From NCBI RefSeq assembly GCF_014650455.1, contig NZ_BMUZ01000005.1, positions 443,368 to 507,367 on the forward strand: a stretch of DNA of 64,000 nucleotides, given 5' to 3'. Made by a program: the position numbers and the translations under genes. The stretch comes from Streptomyces xanthochromogenes (GTDB lineage: Bacteria; Actinomycetota; Actinomycetes; Streptomycetales; Streptomycetaceae). The notes under the pieces are model-generated. The model was given only the letters and a program-made list of their open reading frames with translations, ran no database searches and had not been told where the DNA came from. This document shows, piece by piece, positions 34,402 through 41,646 of the stretch (position 1 is the stretch's first letter; each line of letters begins with the position of its first letter).

Positions 34402-35223
34402 GTGGAAAACCACTCGTTGCCGCGCACCGCCGCCTTCTTCGACTTGGACAAGACAGTCATTGCCAAGTCGTCGACGCTGACGTTCAGCAAGTCCTTCTAT
34501 CAAGGGGGGCTGATCAACCGCCGCGCCGTACTGCGCACCGCGTACGCGCAGTTCGTATTCCTCGCGGGCGGCGCCGACCACGACCAGATGGAGCGGATGC
34601 GCGAGTATCTGTCCGCCCTCTGCAAGGGCTGGAACGTCCAGCAGGTCAAGGAGATCGTCGCCGAGACCCTGCACGACCTGATCGACCCGATCATCTACGA
34701 CGAGGCCGCCTCCCTCATCGAGGAGCACCACGCCGCGGGGCGGGACGTGGTGATCGTGTCGACCTCGGGCGCCGAAGTCGTCGAGCCGATCGGCGAACTG
34801 CTGGGCGCCGACCGGGTGGTGGCCACCAGGATGGTGGTCGGCGACGACGGCTGCTTCACGGGAGACGTGGAGTACTACGCCTACGGGCCGACGAAGGCCG
34901 AGGCCGTCAAGGAGCTGGCTGCGTCCGAGGGGTACGACCTGGCGCGCTGCTACGCCTACAGCGATTCGGCGACCGATGTCCCCATGCTGGAGTCCGTCGG
35001 CCACCCCTTCGCCGTCAACCCGGACCGGGCGCTGCGCCGCGAAGCGACCACCCGACAATGGCCGGTTCTCGTCTTCAGCAAGCCGGTCAGCCTCAAGCAA
35101 CGGCTGCCCGCCATCAAGATGCCTCCGCGCTCGGCGCTGCTGGTGGCGGCGGCCGGCGCGGCCGCCGCCACCGCCGCCGTGGTCTGGTACGCCAGCCGCC
35201 GCCGCGAGGCCCGGGTCGCGTGA
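34402..35223 (+). CDS. HAD-IB family phosphatase with C-terminal membrane anchor
   Basis: The protein has 273 residues from GTG 34402. The HAD motifs are FFDLDKTV (nucleophile Asp), VSTSG, a Lys in GPTKAEA, and YSDSATDVPML. A helix near residues 247-265 (SALLVAAAGAAAATAAVVW) followed by ASRRR predicts a tail anchor with a cytoplasmic catalytic domain. Relatives act on phosphoserine or lysophospholipid-like phosphates; the substrate is not defined. The start was chosen because TATGCT at 34389-34394 sits 7 nt before the GTG, consistent with a leaderless mRNA. ATG 34390 would lie inside that element. Confidence 0.87.
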   Translation: MENHSLPRTAAFFDLDKTVIAKSSTLTFSKSFYQGGLINRRAVLRTAYAQFVFLAGGADHDQMERMREYLSALCKGWNVQQVKEIVAETLHDLIDPIIYDEAASLIEEHHAAGRDVVIVSTSGAEVVEPIGELLGADRVVATRMVVGDDGCFTGDVEYYAYGPTKAEAVKELAASEGYDLARCYAYSDSATDVPMLESVGHPFAVNPDRALRREATTRQWPVLVFSKPVSLKQRLPAIKMPPRSALLVAAAGAAAATAAVVWYASRRREARVA

Positions 35224-35584
35224 GCCGGCTCGGCAACGCATTCCGGGAGCACCCTCGGCGGCCGGGGTGGCGGCTCGGCTCTTGCGAACATCGCAAAACA
35301 GACGCCCGTTTCACCCCTGTTTGAACCTAAAAGTAAAGAACTGTGGTCAGGGGTTTCGCTTCTCGCCGTACGGGAGTAGAAAGGACTCAACGGCCCGCGA
35401 GACCTGGGACATCCGAGAGGATCACCTTCTACGCAACAAAGGCCCCACGGACCGAGCATGAACATCGAGCACCCACGCGACGTCGACCCGTCGATTACGG
35501 GCCAGCCGCACCAGGTGAACGGGCAGAGAATCCCGGCCTGATGGGCAAAATTCGAGGACGCTTGGTAACACGGTGAACATGCCA
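35224..35584. other. Long intergenic region with operator-like palindrome and AT-rich stretch
   Basis: TTGCGA-ACA-TCGCAA (35282-35296) is a perfect 6-bp inverted repeat. A TTGAAC at 35321-35326 could be a -35 on the plus strand. Further on, ATG 35459 opens a 27-codon frame (MNIEHPRDVD start), and a second ATG opens an 11-codon frame near 35539. Neither has a clear ribosome site. The region ends at a terminator with a plus-strand U-tract, so it may be transcribed rightwards as a short RNA or as a 3' UTR. Confidence 0.4.
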
Positions 35585-35613
35585 GCGGCGGTATCGGACA
35601 TCGATACCGCCGC
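35585..35613 (+). terminator. Rho-independent terminator (possibly bidirectional)
   Basis: A perfect 12-bp stem pairs GCGGCGGTATCG with CGATACCGCCGC around a 5-nt loop. On the plus strand it is followed by AACCCTTTTCCC. It also lies 37 nt past the stop of the convergent Fic-like gene. Confidence 0.85.
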
Positions 35614-35649
35614 AACCCTTTTCCCGCCCCCGCGGGCGGAGTTGGCCGC

Positions 35650-36468
35650 CTAGGCCGCGCCGCGCTGGAGCGCCTCGCACACCGCCGTCGATTCGCGCAC
35701 ACCCAGCTCCACAGCCCTGCCGCAGTGGGTGATCCAGGCCGCCATCCCCTGCGGGGTACCCGAGACGTACCCGTCGAGCGCCGCCGCGTAGGCCGCCCGG
35801 CCGAGTTCCGCGTGGCCCACCTCGGAGGGGCAGACCGCCTTGGGGTCGAGGCCGCTGCCGATCAGCACGATCCGCTCGGCGGTGCGCGCGACAAGCCCGT
35901 TGTGCGAGGTGAAGGGCCGCAGCGCGAGCAGCTCGCCGTGCACGATGGCGGCGGTCACGAGTGCCGGGGCCGAACCGCCCGCGATGATCAGCCGGGAGAG
36001 CCCCTCGAGGCGGCCCGCGACCTCGTCCGCATCCGGCAGCGGGAGTTCGATCAGGGGCTCGTCCACGGATTCACCGGCCAGCCGCGGCCGCCCCACCGCG
36101 CCACCGGCGTCCGCTGCCGCGACCAGATGCAGCCGGGCCAGCACCCGCAGGGGCGACTGCCGCCAGATGGACAGGAGTTGCCCCGCCTCGGCGGTCAGCC
36201 GCAGGGCCGCGCCGACCGTGCGGGCCTCGGGCTCGCTGCCGAAGTCGGTGCGCCGCCGCACCTCTTCCAGGGCCCAGTCCGCGCCGGACAGGGCCGCGCT
36301 GCCGCGGGCCCCGCGCAGCGCCGCCTCCGAGGTGATCTCGTTGCTGCGGCGCCGCATCACGCGGTGCCCGTAGACCCGGTCCACGGCCTTGCGCACGGAG
36401 TCCACGGCGTCCGGGACGCCCGGCAGCCCGCCGAGGGCGACAAGAGGGTCAGCGGCGTTCGTACTCAT
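35650..36468 (-). CDS. Fic-fold protein with a degenerate catalytic motif (commonly labelled oxidoreductase)
   Basis: This 272-residue soluble protein reads as a Fic/Doc relative. An inhibitory-helix-like segment AALRGARGSAALSGAD is near residue 50. HGELLALRPFTSHNGLVAR is near residue 183, aligning with the HPFxDGNGRxxR Fic motif. The catalytic His is Arg, the acidic Asp/Glu is Ser, and GNGR is HNGL, so AMP transfer is unlikely. Streptomycete homologues are often called oxidoreductase, but I see no nucleotide-binding Rossmann motif. ATG 36468 lacks a Shine-Dalgarno sequence, and TAGCCT lies 8 nt upstream, so the mRNA may be leaderless. Function unknown; possibly a regulatory pseudo-enzyme. 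Confidence 0.75.
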   Translation of the reverse strand: MSTNAADPLVALGGLPGVPDAVDSVRKAVDRVYGHRVMRRRSNEITSEAALRGARGSAALSGADWALEEVRRRTDFGSEPEARTVGAALRLTAEAGQLLSIWRQSPLRVLARLHLVAAADAGGAVGRPRLAGESVDEPLIELPLPDADEVAGRLEGLSRLIIAGGSAPALVTAAIVHGELLALRPFTSHNGLVARTAERIVLIGSGLDPKAVCPSEVGHAELGRAAYAAALDGYVSGTPQGMAAWITHCGRAVELGVRESTAVCEALQRGAA

Positions 36469-36570
36469 AGGTAAGGAGGCTACGCGTCCGCAAGCCGCGC
36501 CCCACCTTCGAGTGGTCTTCTTCACTCGCCTCGCATACTTAACGCCACCATGCGATTACCGTTGGTGAAC

Positions 36571-37569
36571 ATGAAGATCGCTTTCGTGGGGAAGGGCGGC
36601 AGCGGCAAGACGACGCTGTCCTCGCTCTTCATCCGCCACCTCACCGCCAACGAGGCCGCCGTCGTAGCGGTCGACGCCGACATCAACCAGCACCTCGGGG
36701 CCGCTCTCGGGCTCGACGACGAGGAGGCCGCCGCGCTGCCCGCGATGGGCGCGCACCTGCCACTCATCAAGGAGTACCTGCGCGGCACCAACCCGCGGAT
36801 CGCCTCCACCGAGACGATGATCAAGACGACCCCGCCCGGCCACGGCTCCCGGCTGCTGCGGGTGCGCGAGGCGAACCCGGTGTACGAGGCGTGCGCCCGG
36901 CGGGTCGCCCTCGACGACGGGGACATCCGCCTGATGGCGACCGGGCCCTTCACCGAGTCCGACCTCGGCGTGGCCTGTTACCACTCGAAGGTCGGCGCGG
37001 TGGAGCTGTGCCTGAACCACCTGGTGGACGGCGTGGACGAGTACGTCGTCGTCGACATGACGGCGGGCTCCGACTCGTTCGCCTCGGGCATGTTCACGCG
37101 CTTCGACATGACGTTCCTGGTGGCCGAGCCGACGCGCAAGGGCGTCTCGGTCTACCGCCAGTACAAGGAGTACGCCCGGGACTACGGGATCGCCCTCAAG
37201 GTCGTCGGCAACAAGGTGCAGAGCCAGGACGACACGGATTTCCTGCGCGCCGAGGTCGGCGACGACCTCCTGGTCACGGTGGGCCACTCCGACTGGGTGC
37301 GCGCCATGGAGAAGGGCCGCCCGTCCCGCTTCGAGCTCCTGGAGGCCGACAACCGACTGGCCCTGCAGACACTGCAGAACGCCGCGGACGACTCGTACGG
37401 GAACCGCGACTGGGACCGCTACACGCGGCAGATGGTGCACTTCCACCTGAAGAACGCGGAGAGCTGGGGCAATGCGAAGACCGGGGCCGACCTGGCCGCG
37501 CAGGTCGACCCGGCCTTCGTGCTCAGCGAGCGGCTGCTCGACGAGGTCAGTGAGCCGCAGCCTGCCTGA
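36571..37569 (+). CDS. CooC/MinD-type P-loop ATPase
   Basis: The protein has 332 residues from ATG 36571; ATG 36550 would add seven residues. It begins with a deviant Walker A, KGGSGKTT, including the signature lysine, followed by VDADINQHLG. The family contains CooC, the nickel-insertion ATPase for carbon monoxide dehydrogenase, and general dimeric maturation ATPases. No CODH gene is nearby, so its partner is unknown. YHSKVGAVELCLNHL and VVDMTAGSDSFASGMF are conserved in actinobacterial members. It is divergent from the Fic-like gene and overlaps the deacetylase-like gene tail to tail by 23 nt. Confidence 0.85.
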   Translation: MKIAFVGKGGSGKTTLSSLFIRHLTANEAAVVAVDADINQHLGAALGLDDEEAAALPAMGAHLPLIKEYLRGTNPRIASTETMIKTTPPGHGSRLLRVREANPVYEACARRVALDDGDIRLMATGPFTESDLGVACYHSKVGAVELCLNHLVDGVDEYVVVDMTAGSDSFASGMFTRFDMTFLVAEPTRKGVSVYRQYKEYARDYGIALKVVGNKVQSQDDTDFLRAEVGDDLLVTVGHSDWVRAMEKGRPSRFELLEADNRLALQTLQNAADDSYGNRDWDRYTRQMVHFHLKNAESWGNAKTGADLAAQVDPAFVLSERLLDEVSEPQPA

Positions 37570-38842
37570 CGGCGGGCTCCGCCGGCTTCAGCGGGGCCAC
37601 CGGCTTCGCCGGGGCCGCGGGCTGGGCGCCCTCCAGGGCTGCCCAGCCGCCGTTCGGCGCCTCGCCCACCTTCAGCGAGTGGAACTTGGCGAGCACCGCC
37701 GGGTCCTGCGCGTCCAGCCAGTCGGCGAGCTGGCGGAACGAGACGCAGTGCACGTCACGCTTCACACAGACCGTCCTGATGGTCTCCTCGACGGCCTTCA
37801 TGTAGGCGCCGCCGTTCCAGGACTCGAAGTGGTTGCCGACGATCAACGGGGCGCGGTTGCCCGCATAGGAGCGGTCGAAGGCCTGGAGGAGGCCGTCGCG
37901 CATCTGGTTGCCCCAGTACTCGTGCTGATCGGCGTCACCGGTCATCGCGTTGGACTGGTTCATGTAGAAGTTGTAGTCCATGGACAGGGTCTCGAAGCCC
38001 CGGCCAGGGACCGGCACCAGCTGCATCGACAGGTCCCAGACACCGTTGTCGTTCTTCTTCGGCCAGATCTGGTCGTTGACGGCGCTGGTGTCGTAGCGGA
38101 AGCCCAACTGGCCCGCGGCCGTCACGAAGTTCTTGCGGCCCTCCAGGCACGGTGTGCGGCCTCCGACGAGTTCCTTGTCGTAGTCGAACGGAAGCGCCTC
38201 CTCCGCCTTCAGGCCGGAGTTCGTCTTCCAGTTCTTCACGAAGGACTTGGCCTGCGCGATCTCGCTCTTCCACTCGTCCACCGACCAGGTGCCGACGCCG
38301 CCGTCGGGCCCGCAGTAGTGGCCGTTGAAGTGGGTGCCGATCTCGTTGCCCTCCTGCCACGCCGCGCGCAGCTGGGTGACGGTGTCCTGGATTCCCTTGA
38401 GGTCGTTGAAGCCGATGTCCGAGGTGCCCGCGGAGTGCTTGGGCGCGGTGTACAGCTTCGCCTTCGCGTCCGGGAGCATGTACACGCCGCTCAGGAAGTA
38501 CGTCATGGTCGCGTTGGACTCCTTGGCGACCTGGCGGAAGTGCGAGAAGAGCTTCTGGCTGTCCTCGCCGGCACCGTCCCAGGAGAACACCACGAACTGC
38601 GGCGGCTGCTGGCCCGGTTTCAGCTTCTGGGCCTTGAGCAGGTGCGGCTGCAGCCCGGTGTAGGCGGTCGAGCCGTCCCCGATGAGGTGCGGGGTGAGAT
38701 TGGGGGCGGCGGCGCCCTGCCGGCCCGGGGTGCCCGGCTTGGCCGGGGTGGTGTCGGAGGAGCAGCCCGCGGCTCCGACGGCCAGGGCCGCGGCGATGAC
38801 GCCGGCGGCGATCCTCTTGGTGGCGTGCGTGGCGGCGATCAT
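37547..38842 (-). CDS. Polysaccharide deacetylase-like secreted lipoprotein
   Basis: The precursor has 431 residues. The signal MIAATHATKRIAAGVIAAALAVGAAGC has its lipobox Cys at about residue 27. The mature protein has FVVFSWDGAGED and GNEIGTHFNGHYCG, equivalent to the TFDDG and HxxxH metal motifs of NodB-type carbohydrate esterases. The first Asp pair is changed to WDGAGED, so activity may be weak or altered. The C-terminus is a Pro/Ala/Lys tail typical of wall-associated lipoproteins. It probably acts on cell-wall or extracellular glycan. Three cysteine pairs are present. Its last 23 nt overlap the convergent ATPase gene. Confidence 0.8.
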   Translation of the reverse strand: MIAATHATKRIAAGVIAAALAVGAAGCSSDTTPAKPGTPGRQGAAAPNLTPHLIGDGSTAYTGLQPHLLKAQKLKPGQQPPQFVVFSWDGAGEDSQKLFSHFRQVAKESNATMTYFLSGVYMLPDAKAKLYTAPKHSAGTSDIGFNDLKGIQDTVTQLRAAWQEGNEIGTHFNGHYCGPDGGVGTWSVDEWKSEIAQAKSFVKNWKTNSGLKAEEALPFDYDKELVGGRTPCLEGRKNFVTAAGQLGFRYDTSAVNDQIWPKKNDNGVWDLSMQLVPVPGRGFETLSMDYNFYMNQSNAMTGDADQHEYWGNQMRDGLLQAFDRSYAGNRAPLIVGNHFESWNGGAYMKAVEETIRTVCVKRDVHCVSFRQLADWLDAQDPAVLAKFHSLKVGEAPNGGWAALEGAQPAAPAKPVAPLKPAEPAVRQAAAH

Positions 38843-39124
38843 CCGCCCACCTCTTCCTTGCAGTTATGTGCGTTGAATGCCGTCACGGCGCCGCAAAAGT
38901 CGCACGGGGGCTGAACGCCGAAGGTACGACAAGCCGCACGAAAAGCGTTTTATTCACCCTCTGGAGTGAATCGTTGCCCCGTATGCCCTAAATGCGAAGT
39001 AAGTCGCTTTACTCTGCATTACGATTCGTTTACCGAGAGTTGAGAATCCCGCCGCTGCACTGCCGTGACCCACGGCCGCGACCCCACGTTCCGCGACCGC
39101 GCTGCCCCGGAGGAGACGGGAAAC
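38843..39124. promoter_or_regulatory. AT-rich divergent promoter region with nested inverted repeats
   Basis: ATTCAC-N8-GTGAAT (38952-38971) is a 6-bp inverted repeat. AGTAA-N6-TTACT (38998-39013) overlaps a smaller GCGA-N6-TCGC (38994-39007). These lie between the deacetylase-like lipoprotein and the SulP-carbonic anhydrase gene and could be operators for either. No small gene is evident. Confidence 0.5.
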
Positions 39125-41452
39125 ATGCCTGCTTGCGTACCCACTCGCGCCCAGCCCCCAGCTCGCCCGCCCCGCCTCCGACGACCGAGTCGATCGTCGT
39201 CCGGCAAAGACGGTTCGGGCCGCCGTTTTCGCATCGGGGGCGCCGATCTGTCGGCGTCCATCACCGTCTTCCTGCTCGCCGTTCCGATGTCGCTCGGGCT
39301 CGCCGTCGCCATCAACGCGCCCCTGGAAGCCAGCCTCGTCGCCGCCGGCATCGGCGGAATCGTCGCCGGACTGCTCGGCGGCTCCCCGCTCCTCATCAGC
39401 GGGCCCTCGGCCGGACTGACCGTGGTGTCCGCCGAGATGATCCAGACCTACGGCTGGCGCACCACCTGTGCCATCACCGTGGGCGCGGGTCTGCTCCAAG
39501 TCGCCCTGGGCTCCCTGAAAGCGGCACGCTCCGCGCTCGCGGTCAGCCCCGCCATCGTGCACGGCACCCTGGCGGGCATCGGAGCCGCCATCGCGCTCGC
39601 CCAGCTCCACATCGTCCTCGGCGGCTCCCCGCAGAGCTCCGCCGTGGACAACGCCCTCGCCCTGCCGGACCAGTTGGCCCAGGTGCGCCCCGCCGCGCCG
39701 CTCATCGGGGCACTGACCCTCGCCGTCCTCCTGCTGTGGCCGCGCCTTCCCGGACGGATCGGAGGAGCGCTGCGGCGCATCCCGGCCGCGCTGGCCTGTG
39801 TGGTGGTGGCCACCGGCGTCGCCGCCTTCGCCGCGCCCCGGATCGCCCGCGTCGAACTGCCCTCCTGGAGCTCGCACGTCCTGCCCGAGATGCCGCACGG
39901 CCCGGTGCTCGGGATTCTCACCGCGGTGCTCACCGTGACGCTGGTCGCGAGTCTGGAGTCGCTGCTGTCCGCGGTCGCCGTGGACCGGCTGGCCGCCGAG
40001 CGGCCGGGCAGCACCGTCCCGCGCGCCGACCTCGACCGCGAACTGCGCGGCCAGGGCATCGCCAACGCCGTGTCCGGGCTGCTCGGCGGCATGCCCGTCT
40101 CGGGCGGCGCGGTGCGCAGCAGCGCCAACGTCCGGGCCGGCGCGACCAGTCGGGCCTCGACCGTGCTGCACGGCGTGTGGGTGCTGCTCGCCGCCGGGCT
40201 GCTCGTGACCGTCCTGGAGTGGATCCCGCTGGCCGCGCTCGCCGCGCTCGTCATGATGGTCGGCATCCAGATGGTCAACTTCGCGCACATCCGCAACGTC
40301 CACAAACACCGCGAATTCCTGGTCTACGTGGCGTCCATCGGCGGAGTGCTCGTGCTCGGGGTGCTGCAAGGAGTGCTGCTGGGAATCGCGGTGGCCGTGG
40401 CCGTCGCGCTGCACCGGCTCTCGCGCACCCGGATCATCACCCAGGAGGAGGCCGACGGCACCTATCTGGTGCGGGCCCGCGGCCAGTTGACGTTTCTCGC
40501 CGTGCCCCGGCTCACCCGGGCGCTCGGCCATGTTCCCCAAGGAGCCGACACGATCGTGGAGTTGGACGGGTCATTCATGGATCACGCCGCCTTCGAGGCA
40601 TTGCAGAGCTGGCAGGACACGCACCGCGCGCGCGGCGGCACGGTGCGGACGACCGGGCGCGCGGGGGCCAGGGTCGCCGAGCCCGCCTCCGCCACGCAGA
40701 GCTGCTGCCGCCCGTGGACGCCGTGGCGCAACCACCACTGCCACGACCAGCCGCCGCAGCGCACGCACGGCCACCAACTGGCCAGCGGGCTGAGCTCGTT
40801 CCAGCGCAACACCGCTCCCCTGGTGCGCGACGAGCTGGCCCGGCTCGCCCGTGAGGGCCAGCGCCCGCAGCAGCTCTTCATCACCTGCGCGGACTCCCGC
40901 CTGGTCACCAGCATGATCACCTCCAGCGGTCCGGGCGACCTGTTCACCGTCCGCAACATCGGCAACCTGGTGCCGCCGCCGGGCGCCGAGGGCGCGCCGG
41001 GCGCCGACGATTCGGTGGCCGCGGCCATCGAGTACGCCGTGGACATCCTCCAGGTCCAGTCGATCACCGTGTGCGGGCACTCCGGCTGCGGTGCCATGCA
41101 GGCGCTGCTCAACGGCAGGCCCGACGCGCCGATGACGCCGCTGCGCCGCTGGCTGCGGCACGGCCGGCCGAGCCTGGAGCGGATGGCGAGCCGGCGGCAC
41201 GCCTGGGCCAGGATCGCCGGGCGGCTGCCCGCGGACGCCGTGGAGCAGCTCTGCCTGACCAATGTCGTCCAGCAGTTGGACCATCTGCGGCAGCACGAGT
41301 CGGTGGCTCGCGCGCTCGCGGCGGGCACCCTGGCGCTGAACGGGATGTACTTCCACGTCGGCGAGGCGCAGGCCTATCTGCTGTCCGCGGACGACCACGA
41401 AGAGGTCTTCGAGGGTGTCGGCGTCAACCTCCTGGAGGACACGCACGCCTGA
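39125..41452 (+). CDS. SulP-family anion transporter fused to beta-carbonic anhydrase
   Basis: The protein has 775 residues from ATG 39125, with GGAGACGGG upstream. Residues about 35-410 form the SulP membrane domain (SASITVFLLAVPMSLGLAVA and onward); a short STAS-like domain ends near residue 535. The C-terminal 220 residues are a beta-class carbonic anhydrase with zinc ligands in CADSRL and CGHSGCG. The fusion suggests a bicarbonate transporter that interconverts CO2 and bicarbonate at the inner face of the membrane. Between the domains is a His/Cys-rich linker (CCRPWTPWRNHHCHD), probably metal-binding or flexible. It is monocistronic with a strong terminator. Confidence 0.93.
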   Translation: MPACVPTRAQPPARPPRLRRPSRSSSGKDGSGRRFRIGGADLSASITVFLLAVPMSLGLAVAINAPLEASLVAAGIGGIVAGLLGGSPLLISGPSAGLTVVSAEMIQTYGWRTTCAITVGAGLLQVALGSLKAARSALAVSPAIVHGTLAGIGAAIALAQLHIVLGGSPQSSAVDNALALPDQLAQVRPAAPLIGALTLAVLLLWPRLPGRIGGALRRIPAALACVVVATGVAAFAAPRIARVELPSWSSHVLPEMPHGPVLGILTAVLTVTLVASLESLLSAVAVDRLAAERPGSTVPRADLDRELRGQGIANAVSGLLGGMPVSGGAVRSSANVRAGATSRASTVLHGVWVLLAAGLLVTVLEWIPLAALAALVMMVGIQMVNFAHIRNVHKHREFLVYVASIGGVLVLGVLQGVLLGIAVAVAVALHRLSRTRIITQEEADGTYLVRARGQLTFLAVPRLTRALGHVPQGADTIVELDGSFMDHAAFEALQSWQDTHRARGGTVRTTGRAGARVAEPASATQSCCRPWTPWRNHHCHDQPPQRTHGHQLASGLSSFQRNTAPLVRDELARLAREGQRPQQLFITCADSRLVTSMITSSGPGDLFTVRNIGNLVPPPGAEGAPGADDSVAAAIEYAVDILQVQSITVCGHSGCGAMQALLNGRPDAPMTPLRRWLRHGRPSLERMASRRHAWARIAGRLPADAVEQLCLTNVVQQLDHLRQHESVARALAAGTLALNGMYFHVGEAQAYLLSADDHEEVFEGVGVNLLEDTHA

Positions 41453-41475
41453 ACCCGGCGCACCCGTCCGACCGC

Positions 41476-41509
41476 GTACGGCCTCTCCCACCCCGGGGAG
41501 AGGCCGTAC
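41476..41509 (+). terminator. Terminator of the SulP-carbonic anhydrase gene
   Basis: A perfect 14-bp stem pairs GTACGGCCTCTCCC with GGGAGAGGCCGTAC around a 6-nt loop, 23 nt past the stop codon. Confidence 0.88.
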
Positions 41510-41538
41510 CCGCGTCATGGCGGTGACCAGGAACCTCT

Positions 41539-41554
41539 ATAGGTCTAAACCAAT
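41539..41554 (+). promoter_or_regulatory. DasR-like operator (dre) upstream of acsA
   Basis: ATAGGTCTAAACCAAT matches 12 of 16 positions of the dre consensus AGTGGTCTAGACCACT, including the core GGTCTA and ACCA. DasR is the GntR-type regulator of N-acetylglucosamine metabolism in streptomycetes. The site is 93 nt before the acsA start, in a promoter position. This is a by-eye match. Confidence 0.5.
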
Positions 41555-41646
41555 TTCCTGGAGGCCCTTGTCACCCGGGCCCTGGCCTGATGAGCTATGG
41601 CCCGGGACACATACGCACAGAGGACGCCCTGGGAAAGGGAGATGTC

